From Candidatus Accumulibacter propinquus (GTDB taxonomy: Bacteria > Pseudomonadota > Gammaproteobacteria > Burkholderiales > Rhodocyclaceae): a DNA stretch of 64,000 nt. A program made the translations under genes and the position numbers. Location of the stretch: the NCBI GenBank assembly GCA_016714935.1, contig JADKBU010000011.1, positions 62,001 to 126,000 on the forward strand, given 5' to 3'. Of the stretch, positions 25,628-34,309 are shown in pieces. Position 1 is the stretch's first letter. Each line of letters opens with the position of its first letter. The notes below the pieces were generated by a model. It searched no databases. It was not told the DNA's origin and was given only the letters and a program-made list of their open reading frames with translations.

Positions 25628-27106
25628 TCAGACTGCATTCCAAGGCACGGCCTGACGACCAAAGTCCTCCAGCAAGCCGCCAAGTTCCGGCAACAGCCGC
25701 TCCGTCTGCCTATCCAGCCAGTAGAGAATGACTTCCCCTTGTTCCCCTGGAAGCGCTTCTTTGGTCAACTCGCCGGCCACGGCCAGATCGTTGAGGCGAC
25801 CCAACATTTCCTGCAGATCGCTGGCTGACACGTGGTAGGCACGCAACCGGTCGGCAGGGAAGAGCGGAGCGAAGAATTCAAGGGCGTAACGCAGTCGCTT
25901 GTAGGCCACGCGCAAGCGATGTCGGGCAGTAGCATCGCTGTCCAGAGCCTCGCCTGCCAACAGGCTGACCTGTTTGGCACGCTTGTCGAGACAACGCGGG
26001 GCAAACGCGCCGAGCAGACGAGCTTCAACTTCGGGCAGTGCCAGCACGGCGGCAGTGAATTCGAGCAGCAGGCGCGAGTAATCTGCCGATTTGAGGGTAC
26101 TGCGCGCCGCCGCTCGATTGATCGCGCAACGCCGCACGGCGTAGTGCGACAGACGACCGACCTCGACGCCCTCTGGAAAGGCAGCGACGACCGCAGGCAG
26201 GGTCTCTGCAAGAAACACATCCCAGTTGCGCGTTTCGCCAAGCTGCCTGGCCAGGGCCTGCCAGCGCGGATCGAAGCTGGCCACAAATTCCGCTGGCAAG
26301 CGCGGCTTCCAGACGCGAATCGCGGAGCGCAGACGACGGATCGCAACGCGCGCCTGGTGCACGAACTCAGGATTGTCGCTCTCGCGCAGCCCTTGCTCAT
26401 TGCTTTGCAGATGATTCAGACACGCCAGCGCGATGGCGCGAAAACCAGCCATGGCCGTCATTTCGGCAGTGGTCGCGATGGGGAGTGCCTTGACCGGCTG
26501 CAAGGATTCGTCTGCCAGCACGCTGTAGCCGCGCTGGAACTTGCTGGTGGTTTCCGGGTGCAGGGACAAATCGGTCTGCAGGTCCCCCGCCGCCGAAAAA
26601 AGATCAGCCACGCCGCCCGACAGCAGTTCGAGTCCGACCTCGCAGATCGGCCGCCGCCGCCCGTCGGCTTCTATCCAGCCGCGGTCCAGTGCGACTTCGA
26701 TGCGCACCCCGTCGCGTGGTTCGAGCAGCCAGGCATTGCGAGTGAAACTGGTCGTGAATGCCGGCCGCAACTCGTCGCGCAGTGACTCCAGCCATTCCCG
26801 CAGGGTTCCGTCTGCGACATGCGAGAAATCGAGTTTCCCCGGCGCAACAATCGTTTCCCACTCGCTGGGCTCCGTGTGCCTGCTCTCCGAAACCGTCATC
26901 CGCCGTACCGAAGACAGCCAGGTCGACCCTTTTTTGCGGTAGCGAACCACGACGCGTTCCCGCCGTAAGCGCTGGTCCGGGGTGTCGAAGTAGGTATTGA
27001 TGACACGCTGGCGAATTGGCTTGGCATCGGTCAGCAGGGGGTGCTTGACCAGCCTGCTCGCCACTCCGGGCGTAAGTGAAAGATTGAGTTCGTTTTCGAC
27101 ACCCAT
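25628..27106 (-). CDS. CYTH and CHAD domain protein (inorganic polyphosphate related)
   Basis: 492 aa. The N-terminal CYTH (triphosphate tunnel) domain covers about residues 1-205 (NTYFDTPDQRLRRERVVVRYR, then IEVALDRGWI), and a CHAD domain covers about 240-490 (VHQARVAIRRLRSAIRVWKP, RHRLRVAYKRLRYALEFF), with the conserved His/Arg/Lys helices that bind polyphosphate. The usual ExExK start of CYTH is ENELN here, so catalysis may be weakened. I chose the ATG at 27106, with AGGAG 9 nt before it; the longer frame begins inside the predicted sigma54 promoter. The leader is about 97 nt. CHAD proteins localise to polyphosphate granules in other bacteria. Confidence 0.88.
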   Translation of the reverse strand: MGVENELNLSLTPGVASRLVKHPLLTDAKPIRQRVINTYFDTPDQRLRRERVVVRYRKKGSTWLSSVRRMTVSESRHTEPSEWETIVAPGKLDFSHVADGTLREWLESLRDELRPAFTTSFTRNAWLLEPRDGVRIEVALDRGWIEADGRRRPICEVGLELLSGGVADLFSAAGDLQTDLSLHPETTSKFQRGYSVLADESLQPVKALPIATTAEMTAMAGFRAIALACLNHLQSNEQGLRESDNPEFVHQARVAIRRLRSAIRVWKPRLPAEFVASFDPRWQALARQLGETRNWDVFLAETLPAVVAAFPEGVEVGRLSHYAVRRCAINRAAARSTLKSADYSRLLLEFTAAVLALPEVEARLLGAFAPRCLDKRAKQVSLLAGEALDSDATARHRLRVAYKRLRYALEFFAPLFPADRLRAYHVSASDLQEMLGRLNDLAVAGELTKEALPGEQGEVILYWLDRQTERLLPELGGLLEDFGRQAVPWNAV

Positions 27107-27212
27107 CTGACTAGCTCCTGAGAAATGAACTGACACTACATCAGCATCAAATTGCCCCGGACAGCCATCAATAGCGAACGCAGCCGAACGGGACATCTTT
27201 ATTGTCAGTTCA

Positions 27213-27228
27213 AGCACAAGCCATGCCA
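27213..27228 (-). promoter_or_regulatory. Sigma54 -24/-12 promoter of the CYTH-CHAD gene
   Basis: On the minus strand TGGCATGGCTTGTGCT has GG-N10-GC spacing and shares the TTGTGCT end with the promoter at 24465-24480. The predicted start site near 27203 leaves about 97 nt to the ATG. The proximal activator box lies 78 bp upstream. Confidence 0.78.
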
Positions 27229-27305
27229 TCCCTCTTAAAGAAATAAATTCCTCCGGAAAAACAAGCCTGCAGGCACTGCTGTGAAGACCTCATCGGATTC
27301 GGAGC

Positions 27306-27425
27306 GGGTGCAACAAAACGGATGTGCGGCACACCGTAGAACCCGGCGTGCATCTAGTTTATGTTAATAAATCAGTTTGTTGTATTAAAATGCAGACCCC
27401 CCGTGAGACACGGAAACGTTACACC
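27306..27425 (-). promoter_or_regulatory. Upstream activator boxes, copy B
   Basis: Proximal box GGGTGCAACAAAACG at 27306-27320 and distal box GGAAACGTTACACC at 27412-27425, 106 bp start to start. Boxes and spacings match copies A and C. The segment between the boxes is AT-rich (around 27355-27392), which would favour DNA bending. Beyond the distal box, to about 27617, I see no gene. Confidence 0.72.
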
Positions 27426-27617
27426 TGCCGGGCGGGATGATCATCTCGGGGTCATTCATGAGGTTACGTGCCAGAAGGGCTGCAATCCGCCTGTCGAGAT
27501 CGATCCCGGCGTCAGGTATCGGAAGGGCGCAGGGATGTCGCGCCGGGGCGCAAGCCGGTTGCGCGGTGCGCGCCGTATGGCTGACGGGCCGATCGAATCA
27601 CGCCCGGCGATGGCCGA

Positions 27618-27666
27618 AAATAAAGGGCGCCTCACCAACTCGCAACGGAGCGGGTGAGGCGCCCTT
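27618..27666 (-). terminator. Rho-independent terminator after the pitA-DUF47 operon
   Basis: A perfect 14-bp stem (27623-27636 with 27653-27666) with a 16-nt loop lies about 60 nt past the DUF47 stop. On the minus strand it is followed by TTTATTTT. It should insulate the pitA-DUF47 operon from the CYTH-CHAD activator boxes downstream. Confidence 0.85.
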
Positions 27667-27727
27667 CAGCATGCCCTGCCGGCCGGACCCAGGCAGGAAC
27701 CGGCCAGCGAAGACGGTTACACGCTGC

Positions 27728-28381
27728 TCAGCAGAGTTTGACGACGATGTCGAGCAGCGTGCTGTTGCAGACGTTCAGACGATCGCCTGCACGCAGGAGT
27801 TGGCCGTAGATTTCCTTACGGCGGAAGATGTTCTGGAAGTCGGTGTCGTTGAACAGCTCCGCAAGCGCGCGACGGTGGGTTCTGGTCAGGTTGCGCACCG
27901 CCTTGTCGGATTTCTCGGCGTCGGCACGTCCAAGTTTCGGATCGCTCCCCAAGCGGCCATAACCCGCAGCCACCGCCTCAGCACCGTCTTTCAGACATAC
28001 CGCCATTTCCAGGCAGTATTTGTCGGCCTTCAGAGCCAGCACGTTGGCGTCCATTTCGGCGACGATCGTCTTGCAACTGTTGATGATTTCGTCGAGATTG
28101 ATGATCGCCCGGTGCAGGTCTTCGCGGTCGATCGGTGTCGAGAACGCTTCGTTGAGCAGCGTCAGGTTGCGAACCTTGAGGCGGTCGCCCTCATGCTCGG
28201 CGTCAATGACCCTCTTGGCAACCTCGGAGCTTCCGGAGCCCATGTATTCCACGAGCAGACCGGCGCTGACACCCACTTGGGCGCTTTGTTCGGCCAGCAG
28301 CGCGAAGAAATTGGGTACTTTCGGAAAAACCCGATGCAGGATCCGGCGAGTGAGTGAGGGTGAAGCGGTGCTTGCGGACAT
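27728..28381 (-). CDS. DUF47 family Pit accessory protein (PhoU-like)
   Basis: 217 aa with the standard DUF47 (TIGR00153) sequence: FPKVPNFFALLAEQSAQV at the N-terminus, then AKRVIDAEHEGDRL, FSTPIDREDLHRAIINLDEIIN and a C-terminal RRKEIYGQLLRAGDRL. The conserved E-x-x-D/x-x-D positions bind metal in PhoU relatives. These proteins are encoded next to Pit transporters and modulate their activity; here the ATG at 28381 is 2 nt after the pitA stop. The longer frame upstream is out of frame to pitA. Confidence 0.93.
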   Translation of the reverse strand: MSASTASPSLTRRILHRVFPKVPNFFALLAEQSAQVGVSAGLLVEYMGSGSSEVAKRVIDAEHEGDRLKVRNLTLLNEAFSTPIDREDLHRAIINLDEIINSCKTIVAEMDANVLALKADKYCLEMAVCLKDGAEAVAAGYGRLGSDPKLGRADAEKSDKAVRNLTRTHRRALAELFNDTDFQNIFRRKEIYGQLLRAGDRLNVCNSTLLDIVVKLC

Positions 28382-28383
28382 GT

Positions 28384-29424
28384 TTAGACCTTTCCGATAA
28401 AGAGATTGACGAGAGCGAATGTCTGAATGGCAACCAGGGCCGAACCAGGAATGGTGATCAGCCAGGTAATGGCAATGTCCTTGGCCTTTTTCCAGCGGAC
28501 GGCTTTCGGTCGCTCCGAAGAGCCGATGCCCATGATCGAGGTCGCGACGACGTGGGTGGTCGACACCGGCGCGCCGATCACCGATGCGGTCATGATGACT
28601 ATCGCCGAGGTCAGTTGCGAACTCAGGGCGTGAATCGGGCGAACGCGGTAGATCGCGAAGCCGAGGGTACGAACGATACGCCATCCGCCGGAAAGAATCC
28701 CCAGCGTAATCGCCGCGGCACACGCCAGCATGACCCAGAAGGGAACTTCAAAACTCGGGATGAAGCCGCCCAGCAACAACGCAAGGGTCAGCATGCCCAT
28801 GCTCTTTTGTGCGTCGTTGGCCCCGTGCGAAAAAGCCAGCCCGGCGGCGGTTACGAACTGCGCGTAGCGTAGGCCGGTATTGGCCGACGGCTTGGCGGTA
28901 AATAAAGCGATGTGCAGCAAGCGCAGCATCAGGAAACCAGCCCAGAAGCCGATGATTGGCGACAGAACCAGGCTGGCCAACACCTTCATGATACCGGTCA
29001 ATTGCCCGTGCATCATTTGCGAGAAGCCCCAGACCACATTGTCTACGCCGGCAGAAACGACCACCGCGCCGATCAGGCCACCGACCAGCGCGTGCGACGA
29101 CGACGACGGGATGCCGAAATACCAGGTGGCCAGATTCCAGGCAATGGCTCCCATCAGCCCGCTGATCAGGATGGCCAGCGAGAGAACGGCCTGGACGTCG
29201 CCCAGGGTGACGAACTTGCCAATGGTGTTGGCTACCGCCGTTCCGCCCAGCAAGGGGCCGAGAAACTCGAAAGTGCCGACGATGATCACTGCCTGCACGG
29301 GGGTCATCGCACGCGACGCGATAATCGTCGCCACGATGTTGGCGGCATCATGAAAGCCGTTGGTGTAGTCGAAAAAAAGGACGATGGCGACAGTGATTAT
29401 CGTCAATATCAGTAGTGTGCTCAT
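28384..29424 (-). CDS. pitA: Low-affinity inorganic phosphate transporter PiT family
   Basis: 346-aa membrane protein with about ten segments and both PiT signature repeats: FDYTNGFHDAANIVAT near residue 18 and GLAFSHGANDAQKSMGM near residue 195. It imports metal-phosphate complexes using the proton gradient and in polyphosphate accumulators drives or follows phosphate cycling. It is cotranscribed with its DUF47 partner. The predicted sigma54 promoter near 29.77 kb gives a long 5' leader of about 335 nt. Confidence 0.95.
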   Translation of the reverse strand: MSTLLILTIITVAIVLFFDYTNGFHDAANIVATIIASRAMTPVQAVIIVGTFEFLGPLLGGTAVANTIGKFVTLGDVQAVLSLAILISGLMGAIAWNLATWYFGIPSSSSHALVGGLIGAVVVSAGVDNVVWGFSQMMHGQLTGIMKVLASLVLSPIIGFWAGFLMLRLLHIALFTAKPSANTGLRYAQFVTAAGLAFSHGANDAQKSMGMLTLALLLGGFIPSFEVPFWVMLACAAAITLGILSGGWRIVRTLGFAIYRVRPIHALSSQLTSAIVIMTASVIGAPVSTTHVVATSIMGIGSSERPKAVRWKKAKDIAITWLITIPGSALVAIQTFALVNLFIGKV

Positions 29425-29760
29425 GCAGCGGCCCTGTGGTGGATGTCGTGTTTTGAATCGCGGGGGTCTGAGGAATGTCTATGCCGCGAAGTGCGCCAGC
29501 CGGGTTGCGACTGGCAATATGCCTGGATTCGTTTTCGCGTACTGTTGACCCTCCTTGCCGGAACTTGCAGCAACCGAGAGATTCCGGGCGCACGACGACA
29601 TGCCACCGTTCGCCAAGCGGCGTCGGGCAGCAAAGCACCTTCCAGTTCGCGTCGTGTTCCCAAATGACATCCCCCCAGATATCAGACTGACTCTTGCTGT
29701 CGCCATACGCAGCCGGCAGTTACCGACCACAAGTAGCGACGCGTCCATCGACGCTTAGCC
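29425..29760 (-). other. Long 5' leader of pitA, no gene recognised
   Basis: About 335 bases lie between the predicted sigma54 start site (near 29760) and the pitA ATG. No protein family is seen in its short frames on either strand. The leader is over three times longer than those of the two sister promoters (about 90-97 nt), so it may hold an RNA element, but I cannot see a convincing fold. Confidence 0.4.
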
Positions 29761-29770
29761 TACTCTCGCT

Positions 29771-29786
29771 AGCAATGTTTGTGCCG
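29771..29786 (-). promoter_or_regulatory. Sigma54 -24/-12 promoter of pitA-DUF47
   Basis: On the minus strand CGGCACAAACATTGCT is an almost exact sigma54 consensus (GGCAC-N5-TTGCT, GG-N10-GC). It lies 77 bp from the proximal activator box, the same spacing as in copies A and B. This is the strongest of the three promoters by sequence. Confidence 0.85.
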
Positions 29787-29862
29787 AAACCGGGGAGATT
29801 TTAAAATATATTGAAATACAACAAGTTACATCTTAAATGGAAGTATGCGCGGGCTCTTAAGG

Positions 29863-29983
29863 GGGTGTTACAAAATGCACACCACAACTATACCATTGTT
29901 CTATAAATGTACTTTTATCAATTTTGGCATAATTAGTTACTTGAATGCACGCAATTTCATTCAAATCGTCGAAACGTAACACC
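29863..29983 (-). promoter_or_regulatory. Upstream activator boxes, copy C
   Basis: Proximal box GGGTGTTACAAAATG at 29863-29877 and distal box CGAAACGTAACACC at 29970-29983, 107 bp apart. The DNA between is strongly AT-rich compared with the window. The distal box lies about 140 nt past the stop of the adjacent sigma54-type response regulator. From 29984 to 30120 I see no gene. Confidence 0.72.
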
Positions 29984-30120
29984 CCATGTGACGCTGGGAT
30001 GCTCATCATGGCCTCCACGGCAAGCCGACCCGGCAAAGGCATGTGTCGGAACGGACGGTTTGTGCTCGCGACAGGCGTCTGCACTGCCGTCGCGTTCGCC
30101 GACCTGGAAACTTCCCAGAC

Positions 30121-31551
30121 TCAGGACTCCGAATGCATGGCACGTCTCGCCAGGCGTCGGTTGAGTGCTGGGCGTGACAGTCCAAGCAGCGTTGCGGCGA
30201 CGCCCTGATTACCCTTTGCCCGCTTGAGGGCCTCCATGACCAGCGCCTCCTCCACTTCGTCGAGTGTCGGAAAGCGTCCCGGGATGACCACCGGCAGCCC
30301 GTCGGAAGGTTCTGCCGGCTGATAGTCTGCAGTCGCCTTCTGCTGCTTCTGGATGGCCTGACGGAAACTGTCCATGGCCAGCACCGCACCTCCGCGATGC
30401 AGGGCCATGGCGTTGAACACCATCGCCCGCAGTTCGCGGACATTGCCGGGAAAATGATAGTTCGAGAGCAGCGTGATCAACTCGTTCGAAGGTTCGGGAG
30501 CCGGCTTGCCGATCGACGCCGCAGCTTCGTCGAGAAAGTGCTGCAGCAGCAGCGGGATATCCTCCTTGTGCTGGCGTAGCGGCGGCACTTCGATCTGGTG
30601 CACCGAGAGGCGAAAGAAAAGATCGGAGCGAAACTGACTCTGCCGCATCATCTGCGCCAGATTGCAATTGGTCGCGCAGACCACGCGCGCATCGCTGGGG
30701 CGGGCAACATCGGAGCCCAGCGGAAAATACATGTGTTCCTGAAGCAGGCGCAGCAGTTTGACCTGCGAGGCCATCGACAGGTCACCGATTTCGTCCAGGA
30801 ACAAGGTGCCGCCGCCGGCCTGGGCAATCAAACCAGCGCGCGACTGATCGGCGCCGGTGAAGGCCCCCTTCTTGTGGCCGAACAGGGTGTCCGAAAAAAG
30901 GGTGTCGTCGAGCCCGGCGACATTGACCTGTACGAACTGTCCGGTCAGACCGCTGAGTTTGTGCAGGGCGTGCGCGAACATCTCCTTGCCGGCGCCCGTC
31001 TCGCCGGAGATCAGCACCGGCTCGGCGGAGACGGCCACCGCTTCGAGGTACTGGAACAGCGCCCGCATCTTGCGGCTGTTGGTGACGATGCCGGCAAAAG
31101 CCTCGTTGTTCTGCAGGCAGTCGGAGAGCAGATAATGTTTCAGCACGCCCATCTGTCGCCGCAACGAATGCACCTCGAGCGCGTGCCGGACGCTGGCCAC
31201 CAGGCGGCTCTCTTCAACCGGCTTGACGAGATAGTCGAAGGCCCCCTCCTTCATGCTGCGGACGGCAGTTTCGACATCCTGGGCAGCCGTCATGACGATC
31301 ACCGGCACTTCTGGATAGAGATGGACGATGTCCGGCAGCAGTTTGTTGCCGGTAATGTGCGGCATGAAGAGATCCAGGAGTACCGCGCTGGCCTGCTGCC
31401 TCTCGAGTGCCGGCAACAGGTCGCGGCTGTCGCCCACCATCTGGATGTTGGCTACCCCGGCGCTGTGCAGTACCGCGGCTGTGGCATGCAGGACCGACTC
31501 CTCATCATCGACAAGAAAAACGGGAAGGCTGGCAAACGACTTTTCTTTCAT
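30121..31551 (-). CDS. Sigma54-dependent response regulator (NtrC/AtoC family)
   Basis: 476 aa. The receiver covers about residues 10-120 (DDEESVLHA, phospho-Asp in LLDLFMPH, Lys in LVKPVEE). The AAA+ domain covers about 150-380 with Walker A GETGAGKEM, the sigma54-contact loop GAFTGA (about residue 230), Walker B GGTLFLDEIGD and an Arg finger region FRSDLFFRL. A Fis-type HTH ends the protein (NQGVAATLLGLSRPALNRRL). The intact GAFTGA means it can activate sigma54 promoters. The sensor kinase gene ends directly before its ATG. Its nearest candidate targets are the three promoters at 24.5, 27.2 and 29.8 kb. Confidence 0.95.
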   Translation of the reverse strand: MKEKSFASLPVFLVDDEESVLHATAAVLHSAGVANIQMVGDSRDLLPALERQQASAVLLDLFMPHITGNKLLPDIVHLYPEVPVIVMTAAQDVETAVRSMKEGAFDYLVKPVEESRLVASVRHALEVHSLRRQMGVLKHYLLSDCLQNNEAFAGIVTNSRKMRALFQYLEAVAVSAEPVLISGETGAGKEMFAHALHKLSGLTGQFVQVNVAGLDDTLFSDTLFGHKKGAFTGADQSRAGLIAQAGGGTLFLDEIGDLSMASQVKLLRLLQEHMYFPLGSDVARPSDARVVCATNCNLAQMMRQSQFRSDLFFRLSVHQIEVPPLRQHKEDIPLLLQHFLDEAAASIGKPAPEPSNELITLLSNYHFPGNVRELRAMVFNAMALHRGGAVLAMDSFRQAIQKQQKATADYQPAEPSDGLPVVIPGRFPTLDEVEEALVMEALKRAKGNQGVAATLLGLSRPALNRRLARRAMHSES

Positions 31552-34179
31552 TCACTCCTCCGTGCTCACCGGCAGGTCTATGCTTACCGTGGTGCCGGGA
31601 TTGTTGTTCGACTCGAAGCGCAATATTCCGCCGTGCCTCTCGACGATCGACGACGAAATCGACAGGCCCAGTCCGGTGCCACCGCTTTCCGCCTTGGTGG
31701 TGAAGAAGGGTTCGCCGATCTGCGCCATGACGTCCTCGGCGATCCCTTTTCCCTGATCCTCGACCTGCACGACGATCCGGCCGCTGGCCGGCTCCGCTGT
31801 CGCCGAAACCTTGACCGACCGGCTGCGGTCCGGCAACGACTCCAGGGCATTGACGATGACGTTGATGAATACCTGCTCCAGTTGCTGTACATTGCCTTTG
31901 ACCGGCGGCAGCGCTTCCGGCAGTGCCAGCGAAAAGGCGTCGGTGTGTTTGCGAATACGGGTGTCGAGCAGCGTCACCACGGCACTGAGGATTTTCCCGA
32001 CGTCGGCCAGTTCGTCCATGTGCCCGCGATCCTGTTTGCCCAGGTGCTTGAGGTTATCGACGATCTTCTGAATGCGTTTGGCGTTCTCGCCGATGTCGTT
32101 CATACCACGGGCGATGATCTGCCTCGCCCGCTCGAAGCCCAGGCCGGCAAGAACGAAGCTGCCCTGCTCTTGCTCGTACTCGTTGAGGATCGGCAAGGCA
32201 TCCTGCCAGATCCGCGTCAACAGCGAGGCATTCGCCAGAATGGCGTGATTCGGGTTGTTGATCTCGTGCGCGATGCCGGCCGACAGTACTCCGAGCGAGG
32301 CCAGGCGCGCGCTGCGGATGGCCTGCCATTGCAGCTTGCGGTTCTCGGTGATGTCGGTGATCACCACCATCGCCGCCATCACCGCTTTCGCCGAACTGAT
32401 CGGCACCATCCGGATTTCCCACCACGTGGCGTCGCTCGACCGATACTGAAAATGCTCAATTCGTCCACTCTCGAAAACCTGCCGCAGCTTATGCAGGTAA
32501 TCACCACGCACATCCGGCGGGAGAATCAGCTCCGATCGCCTCTCGCCGGCGCCGCCGACCGGATAGGGCAAGGGTCGGTTGGTGAGCAGGATATTGGCTT
32601 CGCCGTCGACGGTAAAGATCAGGTCCGGCGAATGGTTGAACAGGGTACGCAACTTGGCTTCCGAATCGCGTAGCGCATCTTCGGCCAGCTTGTGATCGGT
32701 AATGTCCTCGAGAAAACCAACGATGCGGCTCAACTCGCAACCCGGCTCGCGCACCGGGAAACCGCAGACGCGCAGCCAGCGCACCCCCTGGCTGGCACGT
32801 GTCACCGGCAGAACGACGGTAAAACGCGCACCTTCTGTCTGCAACTGGCCGATGGCCGCAACCAGTGTGCGGCGGTCGTCGGCTTCGAAGACGTCGAGCA
32901 TCAAGGAGGGCGAGGCGGAATCGAGCCTGGCCTCGCGCCCGGCGATCTGGCGAAACGCCGGGCCGATGTACTCGAGCCGCGTCGCAGCAGCGTTGGTCGC
33001 CCAGAAAACGACGTCGACCGTTTCGGCCAACTGACGAAACAGCTCTTCGCGCTCGTAGATGGTCTGCGTCAACTGAATCCGATTTTCCAGTTCGCGACGA
33101 CTGCGCACAAGGTAGAAAGTGAGCAGCGCCGTGAACAGGATACCTCCCAGAAGCACCGACCAGTGGGCCTTGGTAAACACCTCGGCACTACGAAAGGTAT
33201 GAGTTGCCACGCAGGTGACCGTCCAGCTACGGTCGCCGACGGGAATCCTGACCACCATCCGCGGCTGATCCTCGTCGCCCTCCGGCATCAGACCGCTAGC
33301 CGTGGCCGCAGCACGCGGCTCCAGGCGGCTGGCGTAGAAGTGGAGGAACTGCGCATCACCGGCCGCCGAATCGTCACGCACCAGTACTTCGACGCCGCGC
33401 GGCTCAAGCAGGCTGATGGCCACATGCACCAGTTCTTCGATGTCGTACACACCAATCACGAATCCCAGCGGTTCCCGTTGCTTCACTGGTCCGGCAGTGC
33501 CCGTGGCGCCCGGCGCATAGACCGGCAGTGCCGCATAGATGACATACGCCGACTCCCTTCCTGGTCGAGCCATTTCCATGCGTCCGCTGACCGCGACGTT
33601 GCCGCTTGCTCTTGCCCTCTGGAATAGTGCTGCCAGTTCGCGCATCGTGTTCAGATCGACACCCCGTGCAATACCGGTTCCCGAACGCGATGCGGAAAGC
33701 AGTACCGGCACCCGCAACGTGCCGGCAGCCTCCGCCTGGCCTGCAACCGGCGCCGCCCGAGCCATGCTGCCGGGTGCCGATTCAGGCAGGGCTTGCCGTG
33801 GCGAGGTCAGCAGCGGCGCCCACAGCAGACTGTCGATGTACGGGCGGCGTTTGAGAACCGAATCGGTGAAGACCAGGAATTCCTTTTCATCGACTCCCTG
33901 CGCTGCATAGAACAGTCCCCGAATTTCCAGCAGCGCGTCCAGGCCCTGATCGACCACCGCGCGCACGGACTGGATGCGGTCACCGGCTGCCCACTGGAAT
34001 TCCTTGAAGTGGCTGGTCTGCAGCTCCTGCCGCACGTTCCATGACGACAGGCAGGTCAGGAGAACTCCACCGATCGCCACGGCGTAGGCGGCGGCATACT
34101 TTCGCAAGTTGTCGAACATGGGGCGGCCATCAGAGGGTTGCGGTACAGGGCTGCGCGGGCGCAACTCCCGAATCGCCAC
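31552..34179 (-). CDS. Membrane sensor histidine kinase, partner of the sigma54 regulator
   Basis: 875 aa. One membrane segment near residues 28-45, a large periplasmic CHASE-type domain (about 50-320, FYAAQGVDEKEF, PYIDSLLWAPLL), and a second membrane segment near 340-360. Two PAS domains follow (about 375-500 and 500-620), then HisKA with SAGIAHEINNPNHAI (His about residue 638), and HATPase_c (VIVNALESL, DQGKGIAED, TGLGLSIS). It is NtrB/AtoS-like in its kinase core. The GTG at 34179 has a GGGGAACAGG site before it; an ATG at 34119 is an alternative. It is cotranscribed with the regulator with no gap. The signal is unknown. Confidence 0.93.
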   Translation of the reverse strand: MAIRELRPRSPVPQPSDGRPMFDNLRKYAAAYAVAIGGVLLTCLSSWNVRQELQTSHFKEFQWAAGDRIQSVRAVVDQGLDALLEIRGLFYAAQGVDEKEFLVFTDSVLKRRPYIDSLLWAPLLTSPRQALPESAPGSMARAAPVAGQAEAAGTLRVPVLLSASRSGTGIARGVDLNTMRELAALFQRARASGNVAVSGRMEMARPGRESAYVIYAALPVYAPGATGTAGPVKQREPLGFVIGVYDIEELVHVAISLLEPRGVEVLVRDDSAAGDAQFLHFYASRLEPRAAATASGLMPEGDEDQPRMVVRIPVGDRSWTVTCVATHTFRSAEVFTKAHWSVLLGGILFTALLTFYLVRSRRELENRIQLTQTIYEREELFRQLAETVDVVFWATNAAATRLEYIGPAFRQIAGREARLDSASPSLMLDVFEADDRRTLVAAIGQLQTEGARFTVVLPVTRASQGVRWLRVCGFPVREPGCELSRIVGFLEDITDHKLAEDALRDSEAKLRTLFNHSPDLIFTVDGEANILLTNRPLPYPVGGAGERRSELILPPDVRGDYLHKLRQVFESGRIEHFQYRSSDATWWEIRMVPISSAKAVMAAMVVITDITENRKLQWQAIRSARLASLGVLSAGIAHEINNPNHAILANASLLTRIWQDALPILNEYEQEQGSFVLAGLGFERARQIIARGMNDIGENAKRIQKIVDNLKHLGKQDRGHMDELADVGKILSAVVTLLDTRIRKHTDAFSLALPEALPPVKGNVQQLEQVFINVIVNALESLPDRSRSVKVSATAEPASGRIVVQVEDQGKGIAEDVMAQIGEPFFTTKAESGGTGLGLSISSSIVERHGGILRFESNNNPGTTVSIDLPVSTEE

Positions 34180-34309
34180 GACCTGTTCCCCGGAAGCTTA
34201 GCAGAAAGCGTGTCCGGCAAGAACAGCGGGGAAACGCGGTCGCATTCCCCAGGGCACCAGATCGTGCCGCACCCGCAGGGTCCGGATGGCGTTTCTCGCC
34301 ACCGAATGT

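Noticed and set aside
27361..27657. 98-codon plus-strand frame beyond activator box B
   Set aside because: It starts between the box B elements and ends in a terminator stem; no family features and no ribosome-binding site.
24557..29983. Reading the three repeated intergenic modules as a small transposable element or MITE
   Set aside because: Only the boxes and promoters are conserved. The DNA between them differs in sequence and composition, and each copy has the same orientation and distance to a sigma54 promoter, as expected of regulatory sites.
30598..32673. 691-codon open frame on the plus strand
   Set aside because: It is antisense to the sigma54 regulator and its kinase, both with full motif sets; the plus-strand product resembles no family.
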